From Aselliscus stoliczkanus (taxonomy: Eukaryota > Chordata > Mammalia > Chiroptera > Hipposideridae), in assembly GCA_033961575.1 (NCBI GenBank), contig CM066737.1, positions 85,618,271 through 85,682,270 of the forward strand: 64,000 nt of DNA. The letters run 5' to 3'. The notes below the pieces were generated by a model. The model saw nothing but the letters and a program-made list of their open reading frames with translations, searched no databases and was not told the origin of the DNA. Position numbers and translations under genes: made by a program. Of the stretch, positions 19,883 through 31,522 are shown one piece after another (the first letter of the stretch is position 1; every line of letters begins with the position of its first letter).

Positions 19883-21000
19883 AGAGGAGACTTCCAGTAA
19901 GACGGCAGAATACACAGATGCTGTGCCAATTGCCTCCCCAGGATCACACCAAAATTACAAATAATTTATACAGGGCCGGCCGAGTGGAGAGGCGGTTAAG
20001 CGCTGGCCTGGGAAGCCAGCGGCCCCGGTTCGGTGCCACATATGAGGGCCAGTGACACTGCCCTCAAAAAAAAAAAATTATACAACATTCAACCTTGGAA
20101 GTCCCCAGAACACTAGATGAACAGAACCTCTAAACGAAGAACTTAAAGAGGAGGCCACATTGAGTCTGGAAGGAGGGGCGCAGACGAGAGAGGGCAAGCC
20201 CCGTGAGAGACACCTGAGCGGTGGGGAGGCTTCTCCAGTTGGGGGAGAGACCTTCCGGCCAAACAACGAGCTCACCAGCCCAGAGTTCCTTTGCCGGGAA
20301 GAGGACTTCCAAGATAGCAGGCAGTAGAAATTAGTGAGGACTCTCTTTGCTCAGTTGGGTGAGGCTGAGGGCAGCTGGAGAACCAGTGGGGCACACGGAT
20401 TCACTCACCAGTGAGCACTCACCTGGTTCCAGGTGGAGGGAGTAGCTGTGTGAACGGGGCCCAGGAGCCTGTGGGGAAGGACTGAACTGAGCGCCTTTGG
20501 CATGGGAGCTGTAGGTTTTGGGACCATTGTTCCCCTGGTGTGGAGCTTGCACATGAGTAGTGTACAGGAGGGCGCCATTTTGTCTATGTTGGGCCCTCCC
20601 ATAGAGGGTCAGGTCCGGGTGCTACATTGGTCTGGTGAAATTGGCGCAGGAGTGAGTGTGTGCGTGCATGCTGCCTTGGAGCCCCACCCTCTGCACGGCT
20701 TGTGCTGTGTAGCCAGGGAAATGCCTGGCAGGTTCCCTCCAGCTCCATAAGGCTGTTCATTGATATGCGGGAGTGTGCAAGCCACCTCGGGTCCCCACTG
20801 TCCGCACTGTGCATGCAGAATTGCCAGGCTGGTGATTGGTTGTCAGGCTGCTCTGCCTGATCTGCAAACAGCTGATTGGAACAGGTTGAGACTGGGAGCT
20901 TTCCTGGGAGTGTTGGGCTGTGAGCTATGCACCTGTGTGATCCAACTGGGGCTTTCCAGGTGCTCTAATACATCAAAGCAATCCCAGAGCAACAGCCAGA
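19883..21000 (+). promoter_or_regulatory. L1 5' UTR with internal promoter region
   Basis: Begins GAGGAGACTTCCAGTAAGACGGCAGAATAC, the usual L1 5' start (a GGAG start followed by an 'aagatggcgg'-like block). It is much richer in G and C than its surroundings between 20100 and 20990. In L1s this region drives RNA polymerase II transcription from position +1. The several frames on both strands (60-102 codons) are incidental to the GC-rich composition. Confidence 0.65.
19973..20077 (+). repeat. SINE type A
   Basis: Full-length copy (GGGCCGGCCGAGTGGAGAGG, GGCCCCGGTTCGGTGCCACA, CAGTGACACTGCCCTC, A run) in the L1 5' UTR. Flanks AATAATTTATACA and AAAAAATTATACA form a diverged target-site duplication. 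Confidence 0.88.
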
Positions 21001-21838
21001 ATGAGGAAACAAAGAAACACGTCACAAGTAAAAGATCAGAAGAAACGTCTAGAAATGGAACTAAATGAAACAGAGGTATCTAAACTTTGAATGTTTAACA
21101 AACTTAGTGAGGACATAAGGAAGGATAGAGAAATCATAAAAAACAACCAGTTAGAACTAAAGAATACAATAACTGAAATGAAGAACACACTCAAAGGAAT
21201 CACCAGTAGATTAGATGAAGCAGAGGATTGGATCAGTGATTTGCAAGACAAAATAGCAGAAATCACTCAGTTGGAACAACAAAAAGAAAAAAGAATAAAA
21301 AACAATGAAAATAGTTTAAGAGCCCTATGGGACAAGGTGATGTGCACCAACACTACATCATAGGAGTACCAGAAGGAGAAAAGAAAAAGCAGGGGTTCGA
21401 GAATTTACTTGAAAAAATAATGACTGAAAACTTCCCTACCCTGGTGAAAGAAACCAACATACAAGCCCAGGAAGTGCAGAGAGTTCCAAAAAAGCTGAAC
21501 CCAAACTGGTCCGCACCAAGACACATCATAGTTAAAATGGCATAGTTAAAAAGACAAAGACAGAATCCTAAAAGCAGCAAGAGAAAGACAGCAGGTTATG
21601 TACAAAGGAACTCCTACAAGACTAACAGCTGACTTTTCTACAAAAACTCTGCAGGCCAGAAGGGAGTGGCAGGAGATATTCAAAGTGACACAAAATAAAG
21701 GCCTACAACAAAGATTGCTCTACCCAGCAGGCTATCTCTTAAAATTGAAGGAGAAATACAGAGCTTCTCAGAAAAGAATAAGCTTAAGGAATTCATTACC
21801 ACCAAGCCAGCATTGCAGGAAATGTTAAAAGTTTTTTA
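21001..21838 (+). pseudogene. L1 ORF1 remnant (RNA-binding protein)
   Basis: ORF1 protein forms a trimeric coiled coil, binds L1 RNA and acts in the retrotransposition particle. ATG at 21001 begins MRKQRNTSQVKDQ and meets an in-frame stop after 29 codons. The same frame then reopens at 21091 with MFNKLSEDIRKDREIIKN and a heptad-rich coiled coil (SRLDEAEDWISDLQDKIAEI). A frameshift near 21350 moves the RRM part to the next frame (IIGVPEGEKKKQGFENLLEK, then PRHIIVKMA). A short tandem duplication of ATAGTTAAAA near 21530-21550 adds another break. The C-terminal domain follows (YKGTPTRLTADFSTKTLQAR, LLYPAGYLLK). It is non-functional. Confidence 0.9.
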
Positions 21839-21895
21839 AACAGAAGGAAGGGGTAAACAAGCTAACCTAGGAAGACCAGGAATACAAATAACAAA

Positions 21896-22585
21896 ATGGC
21901 AATACACATGCACTTATCAATAATCATTTTAAATGTAAGTGGCCTAAATGCTCCAATCAAAAGACAGAGAGTGACTGAGTGGATAAAAAAAATAGGACCC
22001 ATGTATATGCTGTTTACAAGAGACTCATCTCAAAGCAAAAGACACACACAGACTGAAAGCAAAGGGATGGAATAAGATATTTCATGCAAATGGAAATGAG
22101 AAAAAAAGCTGGAGTAGCAATACTTGTTTTGGACAAAATAGACTTTAAAATGATGAATACAATAAAAGACAAAGAAGGGCACTACATAATAATAAAGGGA
22201 TCGATTGAACAAGAGAACATAACCCTAATAAACACCTATGCACCCAACATAGGAGCTCCTAATTATATAAAACGGATTTTGACAGACATAAAGACAGAGA
22301 TCAACAGTAACACTATCGTAATAGGGGACTTCAACACCCCATTGTCACCAATGGACAGATCCTCCAGACAGAAAATCATCACGGAAAGAATGGCCTTAAA
22401 TGGCACTTTAGACCAGCTGGGTTTTATCCATATTTTTAAAGTATTTCACCCCGAAACAACAGAATATACATTCTTCTCTAGTGCACGTGGGACGTTTTCC
22501 AAGATAGACCACATGTTAGGCCACAAAACAAGTCTCAGTAAATTTAAGAAGACTGAAATTGTATCAAGCAGATATAAAGGAAAAA
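21896..22585 (+). pseudogene. L1 ORF2 remnant: endonuclease domain only
   Basis: Starts MAIHMHLSIIILNVSGLNAP, the APE-like endonuclease that nicks target DNA. A frameshift near 22070 separates it from the main frame (22084 on). There the residues TYAPN, VIGDFNTPLSPMDRSSRQ and SARGTFSKIDHMLGHK carry the expected catalytic and DNA-binding motifs. The homology stops at about 22585, just after FKKTEIVSS, where an intact protein would run on into the reverse transcriptase. The 3' UTR begins directly after it. Confidence 0.9.
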
Positions 22586-22847
22586 CTGATGGTTGCTGGT
22601 GGGAGGGGATGGGGATGAGGGAAAGGGGGAAGGTTTTGGACAGCGTATATGGGTGACTACAATGTTGCCGCAGGGATATGGGGGCAGTTCTGGGAATATA
22701 ATTGATAATGTGAATGCTTTGTGGGGTGTCAGGTGGTCGCGTGTCTTGTTGGGGAGACTGCTTTGGGGATGGGTTAGAGGATTGGTCACTGTGCTGTACA
22801 CCTGAAGCTGATGTTGTATAATATTGAATGTTAACTGTGATTGAATG

Positions 22848-22903
<56 letters not shown>

Positions 22904-23090
22904 GTGAGTCATGGGATGAGGAGTACAGTGTGGGAGTGGGGTCAGGGGAGTTGTAATAGATATGTATGATATGGTGGGGGAGTGGGGAAGTGGATTGGGG
23001 GAGGAGGGTTGTCACTTTGAGGGGTAAAAAGTATAACTATTGCACTGTTGTAAAAAATAAATTAAAAAACAAAAGAAAGAAAGAAAGGAA
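22586..23090 (+). repeat. L1 3' UTR with (ATAG)n expansion
   Basis: ACTGATGGTTGCTGGTGGGAGG opens a G-rich 3' UTR. GTGCTGTACACCTGAAGCTG and ATAATATTGAATGTTAACTG follow, then the ATAG array, then GTCATGGGATGAGGAG...GGGGAGTGGGGAAGTGG and a long A-rich tail. The complement of the same end lies at 44355-44665. The 189- and 122-codon minus-strand frames that read SIYLSIYLS are the ATAG repeat. Confidence 0.8.
22848..22902. repeat. (ATAG)n microsatellite
   Basis: About 13 perfect ATAG units inside an L1 3' end. Confidence 0.97.
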
Positions 23091-24150
23091 ATTTATGTAC
23101 CTGGCTGTCATCAAAGCATTTGTCACAGAACTTTTTGTGGCAAAATTTTCAGGTTGTATCATTGCAGGTGTGATGGTGGAGGTGTCCTACATTGATCATT
23201 TATTGGTTATTTTTAATATGTTGAGATAAATTCTGGACATTTTGCTTATTTTAATGCAGTCAAATGTCAAGGTTGAAAGCTTTACTGAGATATTTTCTTA
23301 AACCATACTCTTGGGGGGAATTCAAGAACTCTGAAAGATCCAATTTGTTGAGCCCCCCACTCTCTCCCCTAGTGGCTTACAAAACTTTACTTTCTTGGTG
23401 ATAAAAGGCTTGGAACACAATGAACATAAAACTTTAAGTTTAAAGAATATTCAAAATAAGATTGTGTGCTTATTTATTCACAGAAGCGCAAGTATGTAGA
23501 TGCAAACTGGACATATGGATGGACCAGATGACATGTGAAGATTGCATTTATTTCTCATTACTAAGCTGCTTTGAAATCAAAGAAATCACTTATCCTGAAG
23601 AATCTTAGAACTATTTGGTGGGAATTATGTTAGAATATTTAAAGATATTCAAGGATTCATGAGTACGGATCACGTTGTAAGTGTCTGTGGCTATCATTAA
23701 GTGTGAACATTAGGATATGAGTATGCTACCAAACATCTTCTCCATTGATTTTGGTATAATTTTAAGAGGATCTGCCTGAACTGAAAGTGAACCCCACTCA
23801 CCCAAAGGCATCCTTAGAAGATTGGCGTTGAGCATACCAACGCCAGGATCAATCTGAATTTCTGATGACTTATTGTAACCCTGGAAATCACCTAACTCTA
23901 TTTCTGTTAAGAAAATACCTTCAAAAATGTTGAGAACCCTCATCAGTTACGAAGTTGAGAAAAACTCGATAAGAAACCTGAATAAAGAAACCCTATTATT
24001 CTCAACAATGATTTTATTGCATTTCAAATGAATTCTCTTTGATTTAATAACAGTTGTCCCATCTATGTCTATGCCTATATTATGTGTTTCAGTATAAATA
24101 ACATTTATTAAAAATTTTGGCACTCACCACAGAATGCCATTCTTATTATT
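23091..24150. other. Unassigned non-coding sequence
   Basis: About 1 kb without recognised repeats or exons. The 77- and 87-codon frames have no motif. Confidence 0.35.
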
Positions 24151-24154
24151 ACTA

Positions 24155-24335
24155 TTTTTGTTAATAGTTATAATAGGCACTGCTCTGTATATTTTCACCT
24201 ACATTATCTCATTAATCTCCACAACAGAACTTAGAGATGGGTAAAATTCCTCAGTTTTTTAAATGACAGTGCTGAGACTCAAAGGGTTTAATGGATGCTC
24301 AAAGTGACACAGTCAACACAGAGATAACAGTCAAC
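24155..24335 (-). repeat. MIR SINE relic
   Basis: GGCACTGCTCTGTATATTTTCACC, CATTATCTCATTAATC, then GTGCTGAGACTCAAAGG and a GTGACACAGTCAACACAG block match inverted MIR. Confidence 0.6.
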
Positions 24336-24370
24336 TCACATCTACGCATATGCTGCATTTCCCCATTTAG

Positions 24371-24420
24371 AATGGATGGATGGATGGATGGATGGATGGA
24401 TAGATGGATGGATGGATGGA
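24371..24420. repeat. (ATGG)n microsatellite
   Basis: About 12 ATGG units, one variant ATAG. Confidence 0.97.
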
Positions 24421-24447
24421 TCTAAAATGAAAGTATGTGTTTTTGCC

Positions 24448-24931
24448 ATGTGTTAATATGATAGGCAAAATAATGGCCACCCAAAGATGCCCATGTACTA
24501 ATCCCAGGAACCTGTGACTATGTTGTCTTACATGGCAAAAGGGATTTGCAGATGTGATTAAGTGTCTTGAGATGGGGAGATCAACCTGGATTATCTGGGT
24601 GGGCCCAATCACAAGAGTCCCTCTAAGGGAAAGAGGGAGGCAGTACAGTCAGTTTGCAAAGAAACTGTGATAAGAGAAGCGGAGGTCAGCATGTGACTGG
24701 AAGGAGGCCATGAGCCAAGGAATGCAGTCTCTAGAAGCTGGAAAAGGCAAGGAAATGAATTGTCCCATAGAGCTCCCAGGAGGGATGCAGCTCTGCTGGC
24801 ATCTTCACTTTACCCTAGCGAGGGCCATTTCAAATTTGTAACCTTCATAGTTGTATGATTGTAAATTTGTGTTGTTTCAAGATACCAAGTTTATGGTGAT
24901 TTGCTAGATTGGTGATATGAAACTAACATAG
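24448..24931 (+). repeat. MLT1 LTR (ERVL-MaLR)
   Basis: Nearly complete LTR with the full set of MLT1 motifs in order: AATAATGGCCACCCAAAGATG, CCTGTGACTATGTTGTCTTAC, GGATTTGCAGATGTGATTAAG, GATCAACCTGGATTATCTGG, GGAGGCCATGAGCCAAGG, CTAGAAGCTGGAAAAGGC, GTGTTGTTTCAAGATACC and a final GAAACTAACA. No MaLR internal sequence is attached. Confidence 0.92.
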
Positions 24932-25197
24932 GTTGTAAAAATAGAGAAAGTTTAATTAGATGTACTTAACCATATTCAAAAATCTCCCAATCTTAAATCT
25001 ATAGCAAAAATATCTGGTTTATAAAATTTTTATTGGTATCACCCACACTGCCCCCTCTCTCGTGTCCATGTCAGACTAATAGGATACCTCAGTTGATTCT
25101 TCTACAAATACTATACAAAGTGTAATACGAGCTGAAATATAATATCTGTAAACTAAATTTAACTTTACTGTTAGCTTTTCATCCTATTAAACTTTTT
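24932..25197. other. Unassigned non-coding sequence
   Basis: Under 300 bases, AT-rich, nothing recognised. Confidence 0.3.
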
Positions 25198-25613
25198 TTA
25201 AAAATTTTATTGGGGAATTGGGGGAGGGGAACAGTGTTGGGGAACTGGGGAAGGGGAACAGACAAGTTGTCCTTTTGTTCTTCAGTCTAGTTGTGGAGGA
25301 CGTTGCTTCACTGGCCCATGTTGGTATCATCATTGCGCTCTTTACGGGTGAGGCAGCTCACGGTGGCTCTTGGCAGCTCACAACGGCTGCTGGCTGCTCA
25401 CTGTAGTCTATGGCAGCCCACTGCAGCAGGGGCTGCAGCTATGCCGTCCCGGGGACTCACAGCTGCCCAGCTCCAGGTGGAGCTGTTGCTCACCATCTTA
25501 GCTGTAGAGGGTGCAACGTCACTGGCCCTCATGTGGGATCCAAACCGGAGCCCTGCTGCTCAGAGCTTTAGTCCCAAGCCAGCTCTTAACCAATGTGCCA
25601 CTCAGCCGGCCCC
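25198..25613 (-). repeat. SINE type B (long, tripartite)
   Basis: Complement of the type B element at 9858-10314. It reads TTTTATTGGGGAATTGGGGG (tail), the GC-rich centre with GGCAGCCCACTGCAGCAGGG, and the head ending in CCACTCAGCCGGCC. The 149-codon frame across it is the SINE itself, not a protein. The target-site duplication is not clear. Confidence 0.88.
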
Positions 25614-25619
25614 CCACAA

Positions 25620-26025
25620 AACTCTTATAATCACATTGGTCAACCATTTTCTGTCTAACCCATCTTTGATTAGCCATCTATGGGCCTTTGGATATGCATG
25701 TTCCACGACTGGCAATGCTTCTCACATTCTCTCTGTTTAGATAAACTACACTAATTTTTCAAAGACCCTTCATTGAATTTGAATCCCACTTCACCCACTG
25801 TATCTTTCCTGAACATCAGGACAGTTCTTTCTGAACTCCTGTTTCTCCCAAATACAGTATAAATACTATATAACAGATGATATGCTAAGTATTCCCTGTC
25901 AGTACAATGTCCACTCTGACATAGATAACTTCTTATTTTGAGTATTTGTGTCTCTTCTCTCCAATCAGTCTGCAGATTCTTTGAGGAGGGTGGGGGTGCT
26001 TATATTATATCACACTAAAGGTTAT
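25620..26025. other. Unassigned sequence with a possible L2 end
   Basis: Mostly unassigned. GCAGATTCTTTGAGGAGGGTGGG near 25972 resembles the L2 3' region, but only weakly. Confidence 0.3.
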
Positions 26026-26029
26026 TCCT

Positions 26030-26205
26030 GCTTCTCAGCTTGTGACTCTGTAAACCCCGTTTTTCTCAACTGTCAAAATGAAGACACATATACAGGTCTC
26101 CCTGGGTTGCTGTGAGGAGTAATTAACATGGTGTATGTAGAATTTCTTAGGATCGGCTCAACACGAATTTGACACTCCACAAATACTAGATTTTTACATC
26201 TTCCC
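26030..26205 (+). repeat. MIR SINE relic
   Basis: CTTGTGACTCTGTAAACCC, TTTTTCTCAACTGTCAAAATG, TTGCTGTGAGGAGTAATTAACATG and GGCTCAACACGAATTTG follow the 3' two-thirds of MIR. Confidence 0.6.
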
Positions 26206-26209
26206 TCCC

Positions 26210-26879
26210 TGTTCATAGCAAGTGATTACCACATATATGCTGATTTTCAGTTAGAATATGTCCTTCATCACTCTTACTAGGGTCCATCCAGATTTTTTAG
26301 ATGATCATGTACCTGAATTATTATTAAAGCCATTTCAGATCCTGTTGAATAAGACTTTTTTTTTTAAAGATTTGACTGCAATCCTGTAGAAGGATATATA
26401 CTTGGAGAAAAATCTGAAGGCCAACTCTGAACTGCCCGTGGGAGGATTCTGGATGATTCTGTTCTCCTGATGTAGCAATTCCAATAGTTTTATAGCTCTG
26501 GTTTCAAAGAACAGGCAGGGCACACAGAGGACATCACATTTGATTCTCCAGTTTCTGGTTTGGCACATGCCATAGTATACTTTGAAAAAACTTCCTGGCC
26601 ATGAGATTAATTATACTTACCAGTCAAATAGTCTCTAAAACCATGTTTTTTCACGTCCAAAAGTTTTTGTAATTCCCTCCTCTTGACTTCTTACTCTTTA
26701 TTTGAAAGTGTCCAAATTGGAATATGATTGTAAACATCAAATTGCAAGCAAATCTATCAATGGAGATAGCTCTGTTGTGTCTCCAGGGCCCATCCACACT
26801 ATTGATGAAATAAAACTGCTGCTTTAGGGACAAGTAGTGTTTTAAAATAATTTATCCAATTCTTTTTCCCTCTTGTACA
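26210..26879. other. Unassigned non-coding sequence
   Basis: No recognised repeat or exon. Frames of 60-77 codons lie on the minus strand without motifs. Confidence 0.3.
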
Positions 26880-26889
26880 TTTAAATGTG

Positions 26890-27401
26890 GATGAATAGAT
26901 AAGGAGTAGGTGGTACATATATATTCATACAATGGAATATTGCTTGGCCATGGAAGGGAATGGGTTCTTGCCATCTGCGACAGCATGGATGGACCTGAAG
27001 GGTATTGTGCTGAGTGGAGTATGTTAGACAGAGAAAGACAGATGCAATGTGATTTCACTTATATGTGGAGTCTAAAGAACAAAACAAACAAAGAAAACAA
27101 AAACAAACTCATAGATACAGAGAACATTTTGATGGTAGGGGGGTGGGAGTGAGTGAAAAAGGGGAAGGGATTAAGTAGTAAAACTGGTTGTTACAAAATA
27201 GTCATGGGGATGTAAAATAAAGCATAGGGAATATAGTCAATAATATTTTAACAACTATGTATAGTGCCAGGTGGGTACTACACTAATCTGGGGAATCACT
27301 TCATAAATTATATAAATGTCTAACCACTATGCTGTACACCAGAAATTAATATAAAATAATATTGAATGCAAAATAAATAAGGAAATAAAGTATTAAAAAC
27401 A
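26890..27401 (+). repeat. L1 3' end, 5'-truncated
   Basis: Starts in the last codons of ORF2 (ATACAATGGAATATTGCTTGGCCATGGAAG) and runs through GATTTCACTTATATGTGGAGTC to ACCACTATGCTGTACACC and an A-rich end. The flanks TTTAAATGTG (26880-26889 and 27403-27412) are its target-site duplication. It is the same 3' group as 46902-47558. Confidence 0.88.
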
Positions 27402-27412
27402 CTTTAAATGTG

Positions 27413-27950
27413 CCTCTAAAGCTACACATGTTTATTATTACTAATAGTTTGTATTATGTTAGAATTTGCATAAATGTGAATGTAGCCTGCTAGGAACAAC
27501 CAATCTGTATTGAATTATTACTAAAAAGTTTTTGTGTTATTTTTTAAATCAGATTTTTTTATTAAATTGGCTGCAAAAAGGTAACAAATATTTGTTATTT
27601 GGGCAGTATGCTTAACTTGGGAACCTCATTTTTTATATCATCCAATGTTTAGGTAGAAATTACAGATCTCTTCATTTGGCTCATCATCTATACATATCTA
27701 GTTTAGATAATTAAAGGCATTGGCTTTATTTTTCCCCCTTGAAATGCTTAATACAAAATGCAAATATTGTTTCCTGGTTCAGTATATAACCCCATTGTCC
27801 TATCAGTCTCGCTTATCCTTTCTGCATTGCTGAGGATTTTAGGGATTCTCAAAGGACTATTAACACAGATTTAATTGATCGTTGACATAATTAAACCATT
27901 AAACTTTAGCAGAAGTGTGAGGCATAGAGAGCCAAACTTTAATAATGAGC
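27413..27950. other. Unassigned non-coding sequence
   Basis: Nothing recognised. Confidence 0.3.
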
Positions 27951-27954
27951 TTTC

Positions 27955-28262
27955 AAAAGGGTGTCATATAACTTCACTGATATGTGGGGTATAAAATTGA
28001 AAACAACAAAGGAACAAGACAAACAAATAAACAAAAACTCATAGACACAGATAATAGTTTAGTGGTTGCCAGAGGGTAAGGGAGGAGGGAACTAGTAAAT
28101 GAGGGTAAAGGTGGTCAAATGTATGGTGATGAAAGGCGAACTGACTCGGTGGTGAGCACACAACATGATATATAGATGATGTATTATATAATTGTGCACT
28201 TGAAATCTATGTAATTGTACTAATCATTTTCACCCCAACAAATTTTAATTAAAAAAAAGAAA
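27955..28262 (+). repeat. L1 3' tail, 5'-truncated
   Basis: ACTTCACTGATATGTGGGGTAT, AACTCATAGACACAGATAATAG, AGTGGTTGCCAGAGGGTAAG, GATGATGTATTATATAATTG, TTTCACCCCAACAAATTTTAATT and an A run: the same tail group as 10331-10690. Confidence 0.88.
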
Positions 28263-29190
28263 AATGCTCTCCTGTTTACAATAAATTTTCCTTTCAGTAC
28301 AGACAAAAGACCCTGTTATCACTGCCTATAGAACAATGAAACCATGTAGCTTGAAGTTGATAAGTTAGAAGTTTGAACTAAAAAATTAAATAAGATAATG
28401 GTAATAAAGTTTAAAAAGTCATGTTGATGACAAATTGTGAAACTACCAGGTTTTTCTGATATTTCTGTAAATTGCTGTTGAGAGTATTCTGGGATGGGTG
28501 TTCAATATGCTCTGTAGGCAGTTTTGGAAAAAATAAAGTCAAATTATTAAAAATACTCCACCCCCATCGAACTAAATTTAGGCACCATCACTCATCTTCA
28601 ATTTTCCACAATAGCCACATAATTGACTGATTCACTTCTTTGATGTACATATGTTGAATGAAACATATGTGCGTATATATTTCAAACAGTCTGCACTTAC
28701 CCCCATAGGACCACATTACACACCCACACACTGAGATTTCCATGTAGGCTCCTATAAGCTGGACCAGGGAGGTTCATGACTAAATTCAGAATTATAGAAA
28801 ATGTTAGTCAATATTTTCTCAATATTTTAACTTCAGGTAATTTTGTTTTTCCCTTTAACTTTTGGCATCAAATGAGTTCTTGCACCAACATAGGCATCCA
28901 GCTTGCTGGGCTGGATTACCAAACACAAATGCCCGATTCTACGGCTTCTTGGTGGGTATTTAATGGTGTTTCATAATAAATGCCATTACTCTGCTCAGGT
29001 GGAGAAATGCTCTGTGTGTGAGGAGCTATAAAATTTCTTACATCATCACTGTGCTCCGAGTCAGACCACAAAGCACCAGTGTGAAGCAAATGTGATTCCA
29101 GTAGAGAGGGAACCCCACCACTGTACTTTGGGACAGACTTTCTTAGGTTAGCAGGAAAGGCTCAGCACTACCTGAAATCTATGATAATTA
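28263..29190. other. Unassigned non-coding sequence
   Basis: No recognised repeat or exon in about 0.9 kb. Confidence 0.3.
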
Positions 29191-29194
29191 CAAC

Positions 29195-29880
29195 AGTCGT
29201 TCAGAGTAACAGTTAGCATTTATTAAATGTTTACCAGGCCCTGTTTTAAGCACTGTCTTCGGCTACACTCCCCGCAGAAACGGACTCTGAGGCAGAAGTT
29301 GTGTGCAGTAGTTTTATTGGAAATTCTCTTTATTACTGACTCCTGTGAGGGCATGAGGGAAACAGGACTGGGGAGCAAGAGAATGTGAGCACAGCAGCTG
29401 CAACAGAGGGCTCTGCCAATGTCACGGGCAGCTTGGAAGCTGGGTGGCCCTTCTGAGTTGTCCTGAATTGAAGCAAAAGGGCCAGACAAAATGGAACTAC
29501 TTTTGGCTTTGTGCTGACCCTCAAGATGGGTACAACCTTGTTCAATGAATTCCCTGCAAGTGAGAGCAAGTCCCAAGGAAGGACTCATCTCTGAGCCATC
29601 ATCAGTCAACTCTCAGCAGCTGTAAGAATGTGTGTCTCAGTCCTGAAGCAAGTGTCTGTGTGGCGACTCACAGTACCCACCTTCTGTGTCTTGTGCATAC
29701 ATGTACCATCTCACCTAATCCTCACAGCCATTCTATGAAGCAGACACTATTCTTTCCCCACTGTACAGATGAGGAATTTGAAATTCAGTTATTAGGAACT
29801 TAACGAGTCAGGACTTCAGCCCAATTCTAGCCTATAGTCCCCACCCTCTGAAGGCAGGGTGTGCCATTCTATAACCCTCA
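29195..29880 (-). repeat. MIR SINE relic split by an LTR-like insertion
   Basis: The left part (GTTAGCATTTATTAAATG, CCCTGTTTTAAGCACTG) and the right part (CATCTCACCTAATCCTCACAGCC, CACTGTACAGATGAGGAATTTG) are adjacent in MIR, so the 430 bases between them at 29257-29690 are an insertion. Confidence 0.65.
29257..29690 (-). repeat. LTR-like insertion in a MIR
   Basis: In the minus orientation the end carries AATAAAACTACTGCACAC and then CCTCAGAGTCCGTTTCTGCGG, the polyadenylation signal and U5-like end of an old ERVL-type LTR. The TCTT-like edges give only a weak target duplication. The 128- and 78-codon minus-strand frames inside it look non-coding. Confidence 0.4.
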
Positions 29881-29884
29881 ATTA

Positions 29885-30245
29885 ATGCTTGATGAATTTA
29901 CCTCAGAAGACAACAGGGGAAGTAATAGATTATTTTATTTTAATTTCATAGCTTGGGCAAAATGTCTAGCTTTGGCAAAAGAATTGAAACCCATTGGTAT
30001 CATAAAATTTACTTGAAAAATCACAGACCATCACTTGGTGTTTCATTTTCTGTGCTAGCTAAACTCCAACTTGAGTTAAAGCTGGGTAGTAGGGGGTATG
30101 AAGCTGTTCCTTCCACTCTAGTAAAAGTTTAAATATTTTCAAATGAACTATTTTTTTAAGTCACAAAACCCAGAGTGCTTTACTGGTGAGGTCTATATGA
30201 TATTAAGAGGAAAAAGTTAATTTCAATATAATCTAAAGTATTTCA
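29885..30245. other. Unassigned non-coding sequence
   Basis: Nothing recognised. Confidence 0.3.
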
Positions 30246-30246
30246 G

Positions 30247-31487
30247 ATGAATAGAAAGAATGAAAGGCTCTCCAATGTATTTTATGAGGCCAACAAGACT
30301 TTAATATTATACCCGATAACAGCAGTTAAAAGTAGCCCAACATCACTTATAGATAAAGTCAGAAAAATAGCACAATATGTCTGGATGGGGTTTATTCCAC
30401 AAATGCAAGGATGGATCAATTATCATAAAAGCGATCAACAAAATCTGTTATATCAAAAACTAAAGTAGAAAAGCCTCATGATAATATCAGTAAATGCTAA
30501 ATAATCATTTGATAAACCTCAGAGTCTTATTACTAAAAGCACTACATAAAACATGAATAAAAGGAGACCATAACAAAGGAGACAAGGATATATAATGGGG
30601 TAAAGATAGTCTTTTTAATAAGTGATGTTGGAAAAACTGGACAGATACATGCAAAAGAAAAAAAAGAAATTGGACCTATACCATACACTAAAATAAACTG
30701 AAAAATGATTGAATGCTTAAATGTAAGACCTGAAACCATAAAATTCCTGGAAGAAAACATAGGTAGTAACCTCTCAGACATTTCTCTTAGCAATATCTTT
30801 TTGGATATGTCTCCTTGGCAAGAGCAACAAAAGGAAAAGTAAACAAGTGGGACTATATCAAACTAAAAAGGTTTTGCACAGGAAAACAATAAGACAGCCT
30901 AGTGAATGGGAGAAGGATATTGACTAATGGCACATCCAATAAGGTGTTAATATCCAAAATATATAAGGAATTCATACACTTTACAACAAAAACAAACAAA
31001 CAACCCAATTAACAAATGGGCAGAGGACTTGAATAGACATTTCTCTAAAGAGGACATACAGGACATAGAGGCCAATAGACATATGAAAAGATGCTCAAGG
31101 TCACTAATCATCAGGAAAATGCAAATAAAAACCACAATGAGATACCACCTTAGACCTGTCAGAATGGCTATCATCAATAAATCTACAATCAAAAAGTGTT
31201 GGAAAGGATGGGGAGAAAAGAGAACTCTCATGCACTGCTGGTGGGGGTGCAAATTGGTGCTGCTGGTATGGAAAACAGTATGGCGCTACTTAAAAAATTA
31301 AAAATAGAGCTGCCACATGATCCAGCAATTCTCCTTCTGGGTATTTACCAGAAGAAAACAAAAACACAAATTCAAAAAGATATATGCACCCCTGTGTTCA
31401 TTGCAACATTACTAGTAATAGCCAAGATATGGAAGCTACCTAAGTGTCCATCAATAGATGAATGGATAAAGAAGATGCAATATATAA

Positions 31488-31522
<35 letters not shown>

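Larger units (their letters stand above)
19883..23080 (+). mobile_element. L1 retrotransposon with complete 5' side and internally deleted ORF2
   Basis: Layout: 5' UTR (19883-21000, interrupted by a SINE), ORF1 (21001-21838), ORF2 start and endonuclease (21896 to about 22585), then without the reverse transcriptase straight into the 3' UTR (about 22586-22850), an ATAG repeat and a G-rich end closing with an A-rich tail near 23045-23090. A full L1 would be about 6 kb; this is 3.2 kb including the SINE. All frames are damaged. The 3' UTR matches, in complement, the fragment at 44355-44665. Confidence 0.85.

Noticed and set aside
22446..23015. A 189-codon minus-strand frame with SIYLSIYLS repeats
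   Set aside because: It is the (ATAG)n microsatellite and G-rich L1 3' UTR read in complement.
25291..25740. A 149-codon frame starting MWRTLLHWPMLVSSL
   Set aside because: It is the type B SINE; the nearly identical peptide occurs at 9640-10212 and 62128-62545.
29223..29609. A 128-codon minus-strand frame
   Set aside because: Falls in an LTR-like insertion inside a MIR; no protein motif.
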